Assembly (NCBI GenBank): GCA_013373375.1
Contig: JABXHY010000021.1
Coordinates: 38,455-102,454 of the forward strand
Length of the DNA stretch: 64,000 bases
Direction: 5' to 3'
Origin: Gammaproteobacteria bacterium
GTDB lineage: Bacteria > Pseudomonadota > Gammaproteobacteria > Enterobacterales > Kangiellaceae
In this document: positions 17,177 through 26,455 of the stretch, one piece after another
Layout of the letters: the number at the start of each line of letters is the position of its first letter
Position numbering within the stretch: the first letter of the stretch is position 1
The notes under the pieces: generated by a model
What the model was told of the DNA's origin: nothing
The model's input: the letters and a program-made list of their open reading frames with translations, nothing else
The model's database searches: none
Translations under genes and position numbers: made by a program

Positions 17177-18759
17177 GCGACTGTTTTATTCTCTTGTTCA
17201 TGAAGCAAGGCAACGCTTTCTTCAGCAAAACCAACACCTGCTTCATTGTAAAAATTGAATATACGATCAATACCACATTCTGTTAGCTGTTCAATCTGAT
17301 CTTCATAGCGTGCAATAGCAACGATTTTTCCGCTGTAATTAGCAGCGACCAATTGTTCCTGAATATTTTTAATATCTTGAATATAAGGAAGTGCAATTAA
17401 AACTAATTGAGTATTACTTAGATCCATATTTTGCCATAAATCAGCATCTTCACCGTCACCAAATAAGACTCGAAAACCTTGAGCGTTTAAACGTTTAATC
17501 CGGTCTTCATCTGCATCAATACCCCAAACGTTATTATCAACAAGTTTACACAAAGACTGGTAAGTACCTTTTCCAACACGACCCATTCCGATAACTAAGA
17601 CCTTTGCATCGTTAGGTAAAACAAAAGTGTCATCGTGCGGTCGATTTGGTGATTCGAACTGGGTGATAACACTTTTATAGTTTCGATAAATTGTATGAGC
17701 TTGACGATAAATAACACTGGTAAGTACAAATGAAAAAGAAACCGATAGCGCCAATATCACTAACCACTCTTCTGCAAGCCAACTTTGTTCAACACAAAAC
17801 GCAGCAACAATAAGTCCAAATTCACTAAAATTACTTAAAACCAAAGACGACAAAAAGGCCGTACGAGCTCTTAATTTAAAAGCAGTGAATAAAGCAAAAA
17901 ACAACAAACTTTTAATCGGAAGTAATAAAGTTATCGCCAGAGACAAATAGATCATTTCCAGATTGGGTAATGCCGTAAAACCTATCGACAAGAAAAAGCC
18001 AATTAAAAATAAATCCTTAAAACTCATTAATGATTTATACAACTCTGTCGACTTTTTATGACCACTTAAAACGATACCCAGTATCAGTGCTCCGAGATCA
18101 CCTTTTATTCCGACAACATTAAAAAGCTCATAACCACCAAACGCCAGGAAAAACCCCATTAATGGTAGCAGCTCACCATGACCTACTTTTTCAAGCAACA
18201 TTCCGATTGGTTTACGAACAAGAAACAATGCAATTAACCCTACTGCCCAAACAGAAGGAACAATACCCGTTGCAATTGCCATAAAAGCAACGGCTACCAC
18301 ATCCTGCATAACTAAAATGCCTACGGCTAATTTGCCGTGGCGGGTTTTTAACTCTCCACTTTCTTCTAAAATTTTAACAATGCAAACTGTACTGCTAAAA
18401 CTCAATGCGAAAGCAATCAAAGAGATAATCTTCCAATCTAAGCCTGCAAAATAACTTATTGCGAACATTGCAGGAAAAATTGATATGCTCGAGACAATAC
18501 CAATCCATAATCCCATATGACCGACGGTACTGCCCCATACTGTGGACTGCAGAAGATCTTTGACATTAAGTTTAAGTCCTATCGTAAATAGCATTAGTGT
18601 AATACCGAGCTTAGATAGTGTTTCGAGAGACTCGCTAGATTCAAAACCAATAAAATTTAATACAAAGCCCGCTATTAAATAGCCAATTAGTGGAGGTAGC
18701 GAGATAAACCTCGCTGAAACGCCACAAATAAAGGCAAAAAGGATCCAGATAAAGTCCAT
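17173..18759 (-). CDS. Monovalent cation:proton antiporter with RCK domain (KefB/YbaL-like)
   Basis: 528-residue CPA2-type transporter. The N-terminal 370 residues form about a dozen membrane helices (LPPLIGYLIAGFVLNFIG near the start; LVMQDVVAVAFMAIATGI in the ion-path region). The C-terminal cytoplasmic TrkA-N/RCK domain begins near residue 390 with the nucleotide-binding loop VLVIGMGRVGKG. This layout matches K+/H+ efflux systems such as KefB, KefC and YbaL. It is packed between the SDR gene (5-bp gap) and the PhzF-like gene (4-bp overlap). Confidence 0.87.
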   Translation of the reverse strand: MDFIWILFAFICGVSARFISLPPLIGYLIAGFVLNFIGFESSESLETLSKLGITLMLFTIGLKLNVKDLLQSTVWGSTVGHMGLWIGIVSSISIFPAMFAISYFAGLDWKIISLIAFALSFSSTVCIVKILEESGELKTRHGKLAVGILVMQDVVAVAFMAIATGIVPSVWAVGLIALFLVRKPIGMLLEKVGHGELLPLMGFFLAFGGYELFNVVGIKGDLGALILGIVLSGHKKSTELYKSLMSFKDLFLIGFFLSIGFTALPNLEMIYLSLAITLLLPIKSLLFFALFTAFKLRARTAFLSSLVLSNFSEFGLIVAAFCVEQSWLAEEWLVILALSVSFSFVLTSVIYRQAHTIYRNYKSVITQFESPNRPHDDTFVLPNDAKVLVIGMGRVGKGTYQSLCKLVDNNVWGIDADEDRIKRLNAQGFRVLFGDGEDADLWQNMDLSNTQLVLIALPYIQDIKNIQEQLVAANYSGKIVAIARYEDQIEQLTECGIDRIFNFYNEAGVGFAEESVALLHEQENKTVA

Positions 18760-18764
18760 GTTTA

Positions 18765-19580
18765 TTATCCTTTAACTAATAACTTGTCGAGCAATCGAGC
18801 CGACAGAATTCGCTTTAAAAAGCCGAATAGGTAAGTTGGAAAAGTGACATAGTATCGAGCTTTTGGTTTTTTTGAAGTAAGAGCTTTTATTAGTTGCTTG
18901 GTAACTGCAGCTGGCGGTAACGTAAATTGATTTGCAATATCTTTGCTCAATCGATCAATTTGAATCTGATAAGTTTTTGAGAAACGACTGTTCTCGACAT
19001 CGATATTTTTATGAAACTTCGCTAAGGCGTTTTTTCTAAAGCAGGTATCGATAGGTCCTGGCTCAATCAAGCTTAAATGGATTTTACTGCCCATTAACTC
19101 TAAGCGTAAGGTATCGGTTAGCCCTTCAAGTGCAAATTTGCTCGCGTTATAAGCACCTCTAAATGGCATTGCAACCAATCCTAACACTGAAGAGTTTTGA
19201 ATAATGCGCCCATAGCCTTGCCGTCGCATTATAGATAAAGATTTATTAGTAATATAATGCCAGGCAAACACATTCGTTTCGAATTGTTCTTTTAAAACAT
19301 CTACACTCAAATCTTCAATAGCGCCAGGTTGGCCATAAGCGGCATTATTGAACAAAGCGTCAAGTCTTCCATTGGTTAGCTTTATAATATCATCAAACAT
19401 AGCATCAACTTTCGAATACTCGGTAATATCAAGTTGATAAACTTTAAATCCGTCTGCATTTAATTGGTCAACGTCTTCTGATCGTCTCGCAGTAACAAAA
19501 ACTCGATATCCCAAACTTTTTAAATGATGTGCTGCGTGGTAACCGATTCCTGTCGAACATCCGGTAATTAATATATTCAT
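18765..19580 (-). CDS. Short-chain dehydrogenase/reductase
   Basis: 271-residue classical SDR: cofactor loop TGCSTGIG (6-13), ARR at 31-33 suggesting NADP(H) preference, NNAAYG (78-83) in place of the usual NNAG, catalytic Ser in QNSSVLG (about 131), and YNASK (Tyr144, Lys148). The substrate is unknown. It overlaps the TMEM175-like gene by 4 bp and is followed by the antiporter after 5 bp. Confidence 0.87.
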   Translation of the reverse strand: MNILITGCSTGIGYHAAHHLKSLGYRVFVTARRSEDVDQLNADGFKVYQLDITEYSKVDAMFDDIIKLTNGRLDALFNNAAYGQPGAIEDLSVDVLKEQFETNVFAWHYITNKSLSIMRRQGYGRIIQNSSVLGLVAMPFRGAYNASKFALEGLTDTLRLELMGSKIHLSLIEPGPIDTCFRKNALAKFHKNIDVENSRFSKTYQIQIDRLSKDIANQFTLPPAAVTKQLIKALTSKKPKARYYVTFPTYLFGFLKRILSARLLDKLLVKG

Positions 19581-20320
19581 TGTGATGTATTATCTTTATT
19601 TATCGTATCCCACTTATTTTTTTGACGTCGCTCCACAAAAAAGTAAACTAAGGAAATAAGAGTAAAAACAAAACCCGAAAATGGAACCCACTTATCTGGT
19701 AATGCATAAGGAATAGCGGCTGCAACTAGACCTATTACAACAAGCCAATATCGGACGTAGATATAAGTTTGTGTATCATGCTGCTCAAATAAAGACAACT
19801 TCAACGATTCTTTATGCTTTAACGCATGTTTGTTCATCCACAAAAACAATAGGAAAAATGCACTGAACCCAATACCAAAATAGGAAAACATAAAGCGCAA
19901 CTCGTTCCACGAGTTTAAGTCGAAACTAGAAGGTAAATATTGATTAGTAAGCCAACCAAACATACCCATTGCCATAATTTTTAATGGATAAATGAAAATT
20001 AAAACCAAAATAATCAGTAACACTGACATAACAACTGTGGCAGTGTCATCGAGTCCAAATCGCTTGGACCAAGAAGAATGGGTTTGCCAAATCCACATTA
20101 GAAGAACAACACTCGCAATAAAGGCTGGAATTTGTTTGGTAACCGCTATGAGTTCTGGAACACTGGTTGGTATTTGATCTATCGAGATAACCAACATAGT
20201 TACAGCAAATGCAAAGGCTGCGTCGACGAATACCTCAATCCGAGTCATATTTTCACCGCGCAATCGAAAACCATCTTCGATTTTACATTGCTCAATAAAT
20301 GAATCACTAAGTGGTTGCAT
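19577..20320 (-). CDS. TMEM175-like (DUF1211) membrane protein
   Basis: 247 residues with about six hydrophobic helices. The first helix carries the DUF1211/TMEM175 signature in a variant form, RIEVFVDAAFAFAVTMLVI, where the usual F-S-D reads F-V-D. Bacterial TMEM175 proteins are potassium-permeable channels. The C terminus is charged and cytoplasmic. It is sandwiched between the AlaX and SDR genes with a 6-bp gap and 4-bp overlap, alongside a probable K+/H+ antiporter. Confidence 0.75.
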   Translation of the reverse strand: MQPLSDSFIEQCKIEDGFRLRGENMTRIEVFVDAAFAFAVTMLVISIDQIPTSVPELIAVTKQIPAFIASVVLLMWIWQTHSSWSKRFGLDDTATVVMSVLLIILVLIFIYPLKIMAMGMFGWLTNQYLPSSFDLNSWNELRFMFSYFGIGFSAFFLLFLWMNKHALKHKESLKLSLFEQHDTQTYIYVRYWLVVIGLVAAAIPYALPDKWVPFSGFVFTLISLVYFFVERRQKNKWDTINKDNTSQ

Positions 20321-20326
20321 AAAGGA

Positions 20327-21046
20327 TTACGCCTCGGCAAAGTTTAGAATAAAGCGCTTATTTTGTTTGCCCTTGTTTTCTATCTTTTTTATCAGCACTT
20401 CCCCAACTTCAGAAGTATTGCTTAAGTGAGTGCCACCACAAGGCTGTAGGTCGATACCCGGAATTTCAACCAAACGGACTTTACCATAGCCCATTGGTGG
20501 AGTAACCGACATCGTTTTAACCAAATCCATATTAGCGGCCATTTCATCATCGGTAATCCAACGTGTGCTTAATTCAATATTTTGTTTAATTAAACTATTT
20601 AGTTCTTCAGTTAATTCCTGTTTGTCTGGAATGTCGCCGTCAATATCGAAATCTAAACGTCCTTTGTTATAACTGATATTTCCACCAGTTACTGGGTATG
20701 GCAGCAGTGAGCAGAAAATATGCATACAGGTATGCATTTTCATATAGTTATAGCGCTTTTCCCAATCGAGCTCTAAGTCGATAGTTTGCCCTAAGATATC
20801 AGGATTAGATACTTGATCGGTTAAGTGCAGGATTCGAGTAGGATCAACTTTGTCTTTACGAGTATCAACGATGTTGATTACTCCTCCATCACTTAAAACA
20901 CCTTTACCTTGGTCACCTGGTTGGCCACCACCAAGGGGATAAAAGCAGGTTTGGTCCAAGATTATGGCTTTTTCTTGTACTTCTATCACTTCGGCCTTAC
21001 AACTTTTTAGATAGCTATCTTCTTGAAACAGCAAACGTGTCGACAT
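20327..21046 (-). CDS. alaX: Alanyl-tRNA editing protein AlaX
   Basis: Free-standing editing domain that hydrolyses Ser (or Gly) mischarged on tRNA-Ala. Seen are CFYPLGGGQPGDQG, the zinc motif HTCMH (His105, His109) and LQPCGGTHLSNTSEVGE. It has 239 residues from ATG 21046, which I prefer over GTG 21058 because GAGGT (21061-21057) is a well-placed Shine-Dalgarno for the ATG. It is the first gene of the minus-strand run reaching 15192. Confidence 0.88.
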   Translation of the reverse strand: MSTRLLFQEDSYLKSCKAEVIEVQEKAIILDQTCFYPLGGGQPGDQGKGVLSDGGVINIVDTRKDKVDPTRILHLTDQVSNPDILGQTIDLELDWEKRYNYMKMHTCMHIFCSLLPYPVTGGNISYNKGRLDFDIDGDIPDKQELTEELNSLIKQNIELSTRWITDDEMAANMDLVKTMSVTPPMGYGKVRLVEIPGIDLQPCGGTHLSNTSEVGEVLIKKIENKGKQNKRFILNFAEA

Positions 21047-21230
21047 GACGTAATACACCTCAAGTAAATTTCGATTTTCACGGTGAAGCTATTGTGTTTG
21101 ATAAAGGCTAGCCAATAGTGGCAATGGCTTAAGTAACAAAATATCACTTTTTCATTAACAAAAAAACTAAATTTATCAATGAGTTAATTGAAATACCAAC
21201 ATAATCGATTGAAATTCAATCAAAAATCTC

Positions 21231-21258
21231 TTGATCAACCGTATTTGTGTATTATAGT
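21231..21258 (+). promoter_or_regulatory. Promoter of the GntR-ABC operon
   Basis: TTGATC (21231-21236), a 16-bp spacer and TATAGT (21253-21258) form a good sigma70-type promoter 30 bp upstream of the first small gene. The -10 element is covered by the inverted repeat at 21249-21266. Confidence 0.65.
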
Positions 21259-21266
21259 ATTAATAC
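21249..21266. promoter_or_regulatory. Putative GntR/YtrA-type operator
   Basis: Perfect 6-bp arms GTATTA (21249-21254) and TAATAC (21261-21266) with a 6-bp spacer overlap the -10 element. Short GT-AC palindromes over the promoter are typical of self-regulating GntR repressors, and a GntR gene lies in the operon at 21719. The site is seen; its assignment to that regulator is inferred. Confidence 0.6.
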
Positions 21267-21287
21267 AGTAGGTTAAAGGAGGTTATT

Positions 21288-21506
21288 ATGGAAAGCCTAA
21301 TTAAAAAAGCAAAAGCTAACTGGCGCCTTAAACAACACACTCATAGGATGAGCCAGTGGATTTTCGGTCCCGTTTTTTTAGTGACTGCGGGAAGCCTTGT
21401 TTTTGGTATTCAATTCAGCAGTTTGTCTGAACATTATGTCGATAAAGGTTTTTGGCAAGCCACTAAAGTTACTTTCTCAATTGTATTGCAAGCTATTGGC
21501 ATGTAA
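21288..21506 (+). CDS. Small membrane protein, unknown (72 aa)
   Basis: Starts at ATG 21288 behind a strong Shine-Dalgarno (AAAGGAGG, 21276-21283). It has a basic N terminus, a hydrophobic segment at about 24-42 and a second, weaker one at about 55-71. I do not recognise the family. It is the first gene of the GntR-ABC operon and is followed by another tiny membrane protein after 19 bp. Good ribosome binding site, operon position and membrane character support it being real. Confidence 0.65.
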   Translation: MESLIKKAKANWRLKQHTHRMSQWIFGPVFLVTAGSLVFGIQFSSLSEHYVDKGFWQATKVTFSIVLQAIGM

Positions 21507-21525
21507 TCAGCAAAGGAGTACCAGA

Positions 21526-21693
21526 ATGTTTAATAAGACAATACAGAGTTATTCAGCGGTGTTATGGGCAGCAGCAATTCTAGGAGCAGCTCTATCAGGT
21601 GCTTCGAGTTTTTTTACAGTGGGCTTACTCCCCTTACTCGCTGTTACTCAACTTAATTTAATCCGGTCGACCAGCAGTAGTTGCTGCGAATAA
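21526..21693 (+). CDS. Small membrane protein, unknown (55 aa)
   Basis: ATG 21526 is preceded by AAAGGAG (21513-21519). The 55-residue product is largely one hydrophobic stretch (about 10-45, possibly a hairpin) ending in a Ser/Cys-rich tail SSSCCE. No family recognised. It is placed between the 72-aa protein and the GntR regulator, and may be an accessory of the ABC transporter or its substrate/target; that is inference. Confidence 0.55.
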   Translation: MFNKTIQSYSAVLWAAAILGAALSGASSFFTVGLLPLLAVTQLNLIRSTSSSCCE

Positions 21694-21718
21694 TTTAAAA
21701 GCCTAAAGGACTTTATTA

Positions 21719-22102
21719 ATGACTTTCGAACTTTTGGCTTTTGAGGTCGCTCCATCATCGGGTATACCGATTTATCGCCAATTGATGGATCAAGTTAAAC
21801 GATTGGTCGCCAGTGAGCATTTAAAACCAGGCGACCCACTACCCTCTGTTCGCAATGTAGCCACTGCTCTTGCTGTAAATCCTATGACGATTTCTAAAGC
21901 CTACTCTCTTCTAGAAGCGGAAGGAGTTCTAGAAAGAGAACGTGGTAAAGGTATGAAGGTAGCAGCCACAAAAAATGTCGCAAAATCAACCGAACAACGC
22001 CTGGAAATTTTACAGCCATCTGTCGACTCAATAATTGCCGAAGCTAAGCAATTGGATATTGGCTTAGAACAGTTAACGCAACAAATTGAAAAGAGTTTTT
22101 AA
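21719..22102 (+). CDS. GntR family transcriptional regulator, YtrA subfamily
   Basis: 127 residues: winged-helix DNA-binding domain PIYRQLMDQVKRLVASEHLKPGDPLPSVR... with helix-turn-helix ALAVNPMTISKAYSLLEAEG, and only a short C-terminal helical tail. This is the YtrA subfamily layout, usually linked to ABC transporters of the same operon. AAAGGA lies 8 bp upstream of ATG. It probably represses its own operon through the inverted repeat at 21249. Confidence 0.9.
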   Translation: MTFELLAFEVAPSSGIPIYRQLMDQVKRLVASEHLKPGDPLPSVRNVATALAVNPMTISKAYSLLEAEGVLERERGKGMKVAATKNVAKSTEQRLEILQPSVDSIIAEAKQLDIGLEQLTQQIEKSF

Positions 22103-22103
22103 A

Positions 22104-22979
22104 ATGGAAAGTATAATTAGTGCTAAAAACTTACGAAAGACATTTAAAGATCAACGGGTCTTAAGTGATGTCACTTTTAATATCAAAAAGGGAAGTGTTG
22201 TTGGAATACTTGGTAGTAATGGGGCAGGAAAAACAACCTTATTAAGAACGTTAGTCGGATTTTATAATCGAGATGGTGGAGAAGCAAAAATCTTCAATGA
22301 TTCGAGTCCAAACCTGTCCGCTCAAACCAAGCATAAAATTGGATTTGTCGCTCAAGAATCTGAGTTATTAAGTTGGATGAAAGTAAAACAAATAATTAAA
22401 TACACCAAAAGTTTCTACAATGTATGGGACGATGCTCTGGTAAGTAATTTACTAAAAGAGTGGGACATTGACTCTAATAAAGTTATCCAAAAGCTGTCTG
22501 TAGGACAACAACAAAAATTATCTATCATTTTGGCTTTGGCGCACAAACCAGAAATTTTAATACTCGACGAACCAGTTGCCAGTTTAGATCCTTTAAGTCG
22601 CAGAAAGTTTATCAAGACACTGATTGATAAAAATCTTGATGAGGAGACAACTATTTTATTTTCAACCCATATCACGTCAGATTTAGAAAGAGTCGCTGCA
22701 GAGTTATTGATTTTAAAAGATGGTTCGGTGAAGTTTCAAGGTGACGTTGATGAGCTTAAGGAAACAGTAGCTAAACTTAATATCCGAGCAAGTGGTAGTT
22801 TACCAGATGACTTAATGCTTCCTGGTCAAATTTCAATGTCAAAAAGTGGAAATGTGGCCCAAATTGTGACAGAGGAACTTAAGGGTATTGATATCAACGA
22901 TCTAAAGCAAAAGTTAAATGCAGACATTAGTATTGAAAAGCTTAGTCTAGAAGATATTTTTGTGGAGCTGCATTCATGA
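22104..22979 (+). CDS. ABC transporter ATP-binding protein
   Basis: 291-residue ATPase. Walker A GSNGAGKTT, the ABC signature in a variant form LSVGQQQKL, Walker B ILILDEPVASLDP and the switch His in FSTHITSD are all present, with a C-terminal accessory domain of about 80 residues as in exporters of the CcmA/YtrB type. ATG 22104 is preferred to a TTG six codons earlier because that one would sit inside the regulator gene. Its stop overlaps the permease start by 4 bp. Confidence 0.9.
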   Translation: MESIISAKNLRKTFKDQRVLSDVTFNIKKGSVVGILGSNGAGKTTLLRTLVGFYNRDGGEAKIFNDSSPNLSAQTKHKIGFVAQESELLSWMKVKQIIKYTKSFYNVWDDALVSNLLKEWDIDSNKVIQKLSVGQQQKLSIILALAHKPEILILDEPVASLDPLSRRKFIKTLIDKNLDEETTILFSTHITSDLERVAAELLILKDGSVKFQGDVDELKETVAKLNIRASGSLPDDLMLPGQISMSKSGNVAQIVTEELKGIDINDLKQKLNADISIEKLSLEDIFVELHS

Positions 22980-24379
22980 AATCAAATCTTGTAATTTTGC
23001 GAACGATATTAAGTTATAACCCCATTACAAATATTATTGGGCTCGTTCTTTATTCGCTTGTGGCAATTGTTTTAATATATTCAATCGCAAGTGATAAAAC
23101 TGAAGAGGTGCATGGCACAGTCTACTTTATGTTGGTTATGTCAGCCAGTATGATCTTTGTTTTTAACTTCTCGGAAAAACTCGGTCAACTCAGTAAAGCA
23201 AGTTTTAATCATTTATTACCTAACTTTAATCAAAAATTGATCATCAACATATTATTAGTTCATCTCGTTCTAACGGGAATTCCATCGATACTCGGTTATA
23301 TGGCTGGACTCGCAACAGTAAAGCTTTATTTGGCGACTAATGCGATAGCCTTTAGTGTATTGGTATTAAATGTTTTTTCAGTTTTACTGGGATCAATATG
23401 GTTTGCAATTACTATATTAAGTCTTGCAACGGAAGTATCAAAGATAAAAAAAATTGATGGTTATCAAGCCTATCAATATCTACCGATAGGACAAGAGAGT
23501 TTGATTGCAATTTTAATTATTTTTTCAATTGGATTATTGCTTACTGTTTCATCTCGCCCAAAAAACAAGCAAGTTAAATCAAAGAAATGTTCAACAGAAG
23601 AAATAAGTGTGCGATATAAAAAGTTTGAATTGATGAATATTATTGATCGCTATTGGATTGTACTAAAATTCAAGATTTATAATGCATTGGGTATGTTAAA
23701 AAACCGAGTCGAAGTAGCCTTATTGTCAGGCCAATATCAAATAATTACTATCTTTAGGTTTATTATTGGTGTTCTTGTTGTCATGAGTTTATTAAATGAA
23801 GATATAAAAAGTTTTTTATTAGCTTTGCAAGATGGTTGGGCCGGAGATAGAAATCCATCGTCAAACTTATCGTATAATTTTATTATTAATACCTCTATTG
23901 TTTGGTTATCTATACTAGCATCTTTTGATCATAGCATTCTTACAAGATTTCGTTTCGCTCAACGGTATTTGTGGCTCAAAGAGCCTATATCAGGATTTAA
24001 GCAATTTAAATTAAATTATAGCAGTGTATTGATAAAAAAAATATTCATTGAAATAATTGCCACAGGTACAATCTGGGCATTGATGGTTTTTAGTTTTAGT
24101 ACCAATACAAGTACGGTTTTATTTCTAATGTTAAGCTTCGCGTCGTTTAAAGCTTTCTCATTATTAATGGGATTTTGGTCATTGGATCGCTCGCATATGA
24201 AATTAGTGTATTTCTTGGCGGCTTTATTTTACGTCATATATTTTGCAGGCTGGATTTTTATTGCTCTTGTATTGCCATTATATGGCGTTGCAATATTAAG
24301 CATTAGTATTATTATTTTTGCAGGGTTAATTACTCGCGTTTATCAACGATTTATGCGAGAGCAAATTATTAACGGCTAG
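22976..24379 (+). CDS. ABC transporter membrane protein
   Basis: 467-residue integral membrane protein with roughly ten or more hydrophobic helices, separated by a long hydrophilic loop near residues 195-245. No exporter subfamily is obvious from sequence; the position right behind a CcmA-like ATPase (4-bp overlap) makes it the partner permease. The transported molecule is unknown. It overlaps the convergent tag gene by 11 bp at the 3' ends. Confidence 0.75.
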   Translation: MKSNLVILRTILSYNPITNIIGLVLYSLVAIVLIYSIASDKTEEVHGTVYFMLVMSASMIFVFNFSEKLGQLSKASFNHLLPNFNQKLIINILLVHLVLTGIPSILGYMAGLATVKLYLATNAIAFSVLVLNVFSVLLGSIWFAITILSLATEVSKIKKIDGYQAYQYLPIGQESLIAILIIFSIGLLLTVSSRPKNKQVKSKKCSTEEISVRYKKFELMNIIDRYWIVLKFKIYNALGMLKNRVEVALLSGQYQIITIFRFIIGVLVVMSLLNEDIKSFLLALQDGWAGDRNPSSNLSYNFIINTSIVWLSILASFDHSILTRFRFAQRYLWLKEPISGFKQFKLNYSSVLIKKIFIEIIATGTIWALMVFSFSTNTSTVLFLMLSFASFKAFSLLMGFWSLDRSHMKLVYFLAALFYVIYFAGWIFIALVLPLYGVAILSISIIIFAGLITRVYQRFMREQIING

Positions 24380-24938
24380 CTTTCTCGCAGTAAGCAAGAT
24401 GATCATTTACCATACCCACTGCTTGCATAAACGCATAGCAAATAGTTGAACCGACAAAGGTAAAGCCTTTTTTCTTTAAGGCTTTACTCATTTTATCTGA
24501 CACATCTGTTTTTGCAGGAAGCTCCTGCATATTTTTAAAGCTATTGATTATTGGTTGGTGATCGACAAATGACCATAAAAAGTTTGAAAAGCTATTTCGT
24601 TTATCAAAGTTAGTTAAAAATGCTAGTGCATTTTTTCGAAAGCCATAAACTTTTAATCGATTACGTATAATGCCAGGATCAAGTAATAACTCTTCTAATT
24701 CAGTGTCTGGCATGTTTGCTATTTTCTGTGGATTAAAGCGATAGAAAACTTTTCGATAGTGAGCGCGTTTTTTTAAAACTGTAATCCAACTAAGACCAGC
24801 TTGCGCTCCTTCAAGGCAAAGCATTTCAAAGAGAGCGCGGTCTTTATATTCTGGTACTCCCCACTCATCATCGTGATATTTAATATAGAGGGGATCACTT
24901 CCACACCAGTCACAGCGTTTAAGATTGTTTTGTTTCAT
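24369..24938 (-). CDS. tag: DNA-3-methyladenine glycosylase I
   Basis: Base-excision repair enzyme removing 3-methyladenine. 189 residues aligning throughout with E. coli Tag: DPLYIKYHDDEWGVP, LFEMLCLEGAQAGLSWITVL (with the Glu of the base pocket), WSFVDHQP, and KGFTFVGSTICYAFMQAVG. The zinc ligands are conserved at the C terminus (NDHLAYC) and in the N-terminal Cys/His pair. The start overlaps the VOC gene stop by 20 bp. Confidence 0.95.
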   Translation of the reverse strand: MKQNNLKRCDWCGSDPLYIKYHDDEWGVPEYKDRALFEMLCLEGAQAGLSWITVLKKRAHYRKVFYRFNPQKIANMPDTELEELLLDPGIIRNRLKVYGFRKNALAFLTNFDKRNSFSNFLWSFVDHQPIINSFKNMQELPAKTDVSDKMSKALKKKGFTFVGSTICYAFMQAVGMVNDHLAYCEKASR

Positions 24939-25302
24939 TACTCAACCATGGGACTTTAAAATGTGGGTTTTCAATAATTCCAAAATGATTGCCAAATGGA
25001 TCTATGATTGTTGCAACTTTAATTCCTTCGCCAACCTCTTCAATTGGCTCTGCAGCTTCAGCTCCTCGCTCGATAAATTGGACGATAGAATCACCAATAT
25101 TATCAACTCGCCAGTATGCGACCACATTATTATTTGGAGGCCGAGTCCCTGGTAAAAGTCCTAATTCGAAACCACCGATATTGTACCCCACATAAAAAGC
25201 TTCATCGAAATAAGGGTCGATTAAGAATATTTGTTTTATCCACTGTTTTGCTTTGGTTAGATTTTCAACATAATACACGGCTGTTGCGAGTTGCTTTAAC
25301 AT
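24919..25302 (-). CDS. VOC (glyoxalase/bleomycin resistance) family protein
   Basis: 127 residues with two beta-alpha-beta-beta-beta modules: ATAVYYVENLTKAKQWIKQ and GGFELGLLPG in the first, YWRVDNIGDSIVQFIERGAE and IKVATIIDPFGNHFGIIENP in the second. Substrate unknown. It is co-transcribed with tag (overlap 20 bp) and divergent from glyQ. Confidence 0.82.
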   Translation of the reverse strand: MLKQLATAVYYVENLTKAKQWIKQIFLIDPYFDEAFYVGYNIGGFELGLLPGTRPPNNNVVAYWRVDNIGDSIVQFIERGAEAAEPIEEVGEGIKVATIIDPFGNHFGIIENPHFKVPWLSNETKQS

Positions 25303-25507
25303 GTTCGTCTCCGAGTGTGTTGATCAATTTTGACTGAGTATGCCATCGAACCGGACAGAGTAAAGTAAAATCGATAACTCGATTATCCAATCTTTTGAAT
25401 TGGGTTCACAGCTCTAAAATAAGCAGTTTCAGCCATAGGATAAGGGCTGCAGCACTGTTATAATCCGGCGTTTAGTAAAAACTATCAATTCAGCGTTGGA
25501 GAGTAAG

Positions 25508-26455
25508 TTGACTGCCCCATCGGAAAAGCAAGGAATAGAAGGAGCCCCACAGACCTTTCAGGGTCTAATTATGCGGCTTCAGAATTATTGGTCGGAACTC
25601 GGTTGCGTAGTTGTTCAACCACTAGATCTGGAAGTGGGTGCCGGTACTTTTCACCCAGCGACTTTTTTACGATCAATTGGTCCTGAACCGTGGAGAGCAG
25701 CTTACGTTCAGCCATGTAGAAGACCAACTGACGGCCGTTATGGTGAGAACCCAAACCGCTTACAACATTATTACCAGTATCAGGTGGTACTTAAACCTTC
25801 TCCCAAAAACATACAAGAGTTGTACTTAGGCTCTTTAAAAGCCTTGGGCATCGATCCTTTAGAGCATGATATTCGCTTTGTCGAAGACAACTGGGAATCA
25901 CCAACTCTTGGCGCATGGGGGCTCGGTTGGGAAGTTTGGTTGAACGGAATGGAAGTTACTCAGTTCACTTATTTTCAACAAGTCGGCGGACTCGAATGTA
26001 GACCCGTTACTGGTGAAATCACTTATGGACTTGAGCGGATCGCCATGTACTTACAAGGTGTAGAAAGCATTTACGATTTAGTTTGGACCGAGGGTCCCCA
26101 AGGTGTTGTGACTTATCGTGATGTATTCCATCAAAATGAAGTTGAGCAATCAGCCTTTAATTTTGAGCACGCAGACGTCGACTTTTTATTAAAAGCATTT
26201 GATAACTGTGAGCAGCAAAGCCAAAACTTGATCGAACAAGGACTGCCTCTTCCTGCCTATGAGATGGTGCTTAAAGCTTCTCATGCATTTAATTTATTAG
26301 ATGCAAGGCATGCAATCTCAGTGACGGAACGTCAACGTTATATTTTAAGGGTAAGGGCATTGGCTCGTGCAGTTGCGGAAGCTTACTTCGCTTCTCGTGA
26401 GGCACTTGGCTTTCCTATTTGCCAACAATCAAATTCAGTTGGAGCAGAAAAATGA
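25508..26455 (+). CDS. glyQ: Glycyl-tRNA synthetase alpha subunit
   Basis: Catalytic subunit of the alpha2-beta2 bacterial glycyl-tRNA synthetase: [41 protein letters not shown] and [20 protein letters not shown] are hallmark blocks. I place the start at TTG 25508, with GGAG at 25498-25501 as Shine-Dalgarno; a TTG at 25496 is possible, and no ATG or GTG is suitable. A TATAAT at 25459-25464 is a likely -10 element, though no convincing -35 is present. Its stop overlaps the glyS ATG. Confidence 0.93.
   Translation: MTAPSEKQGIEGAPQTFQGLIMRLQNYWSELGCVVVQPLDLEVGAGTFHPATFLRSIGPEPWRAAYVQPCRRPTDGRYGENPNRLQHYYQYQVVLKPSPKNIQELYLGSLKALGIDPLEHDIRFVEDNWESPTLGAWGLGWEVWLNGMEVTQFTYFQQVGGLECRPVTGEITYGLERIAMYLQGVESIYDLVWTEGPQGVVTYRDVFHQNEVEQSAFNFEHADVDFLLKAFDNCEQQSQNLIEQGLPLPAYEMVLKASHAFNLLDARHAISVTERQRYILRVRALARAVAEAYFASREALGFPICQQSNSVGAEK

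Noticed and set aside
24925..25337. Overlapping plus-strand frames opposite the VOC gene
   Set aside because: Antisense shadows of a recognisable VOC protein; Cys/Trp-rich products without family character.
25430..25450. CAGCC/GGCTG hairpin before glyQ as a riboswitch or T-box
   Set aside because: Only a 5-bp stem with a 10-nt loop located upstream of the -10 element, so it would not be transcribed from the predicted glyQ promoter.
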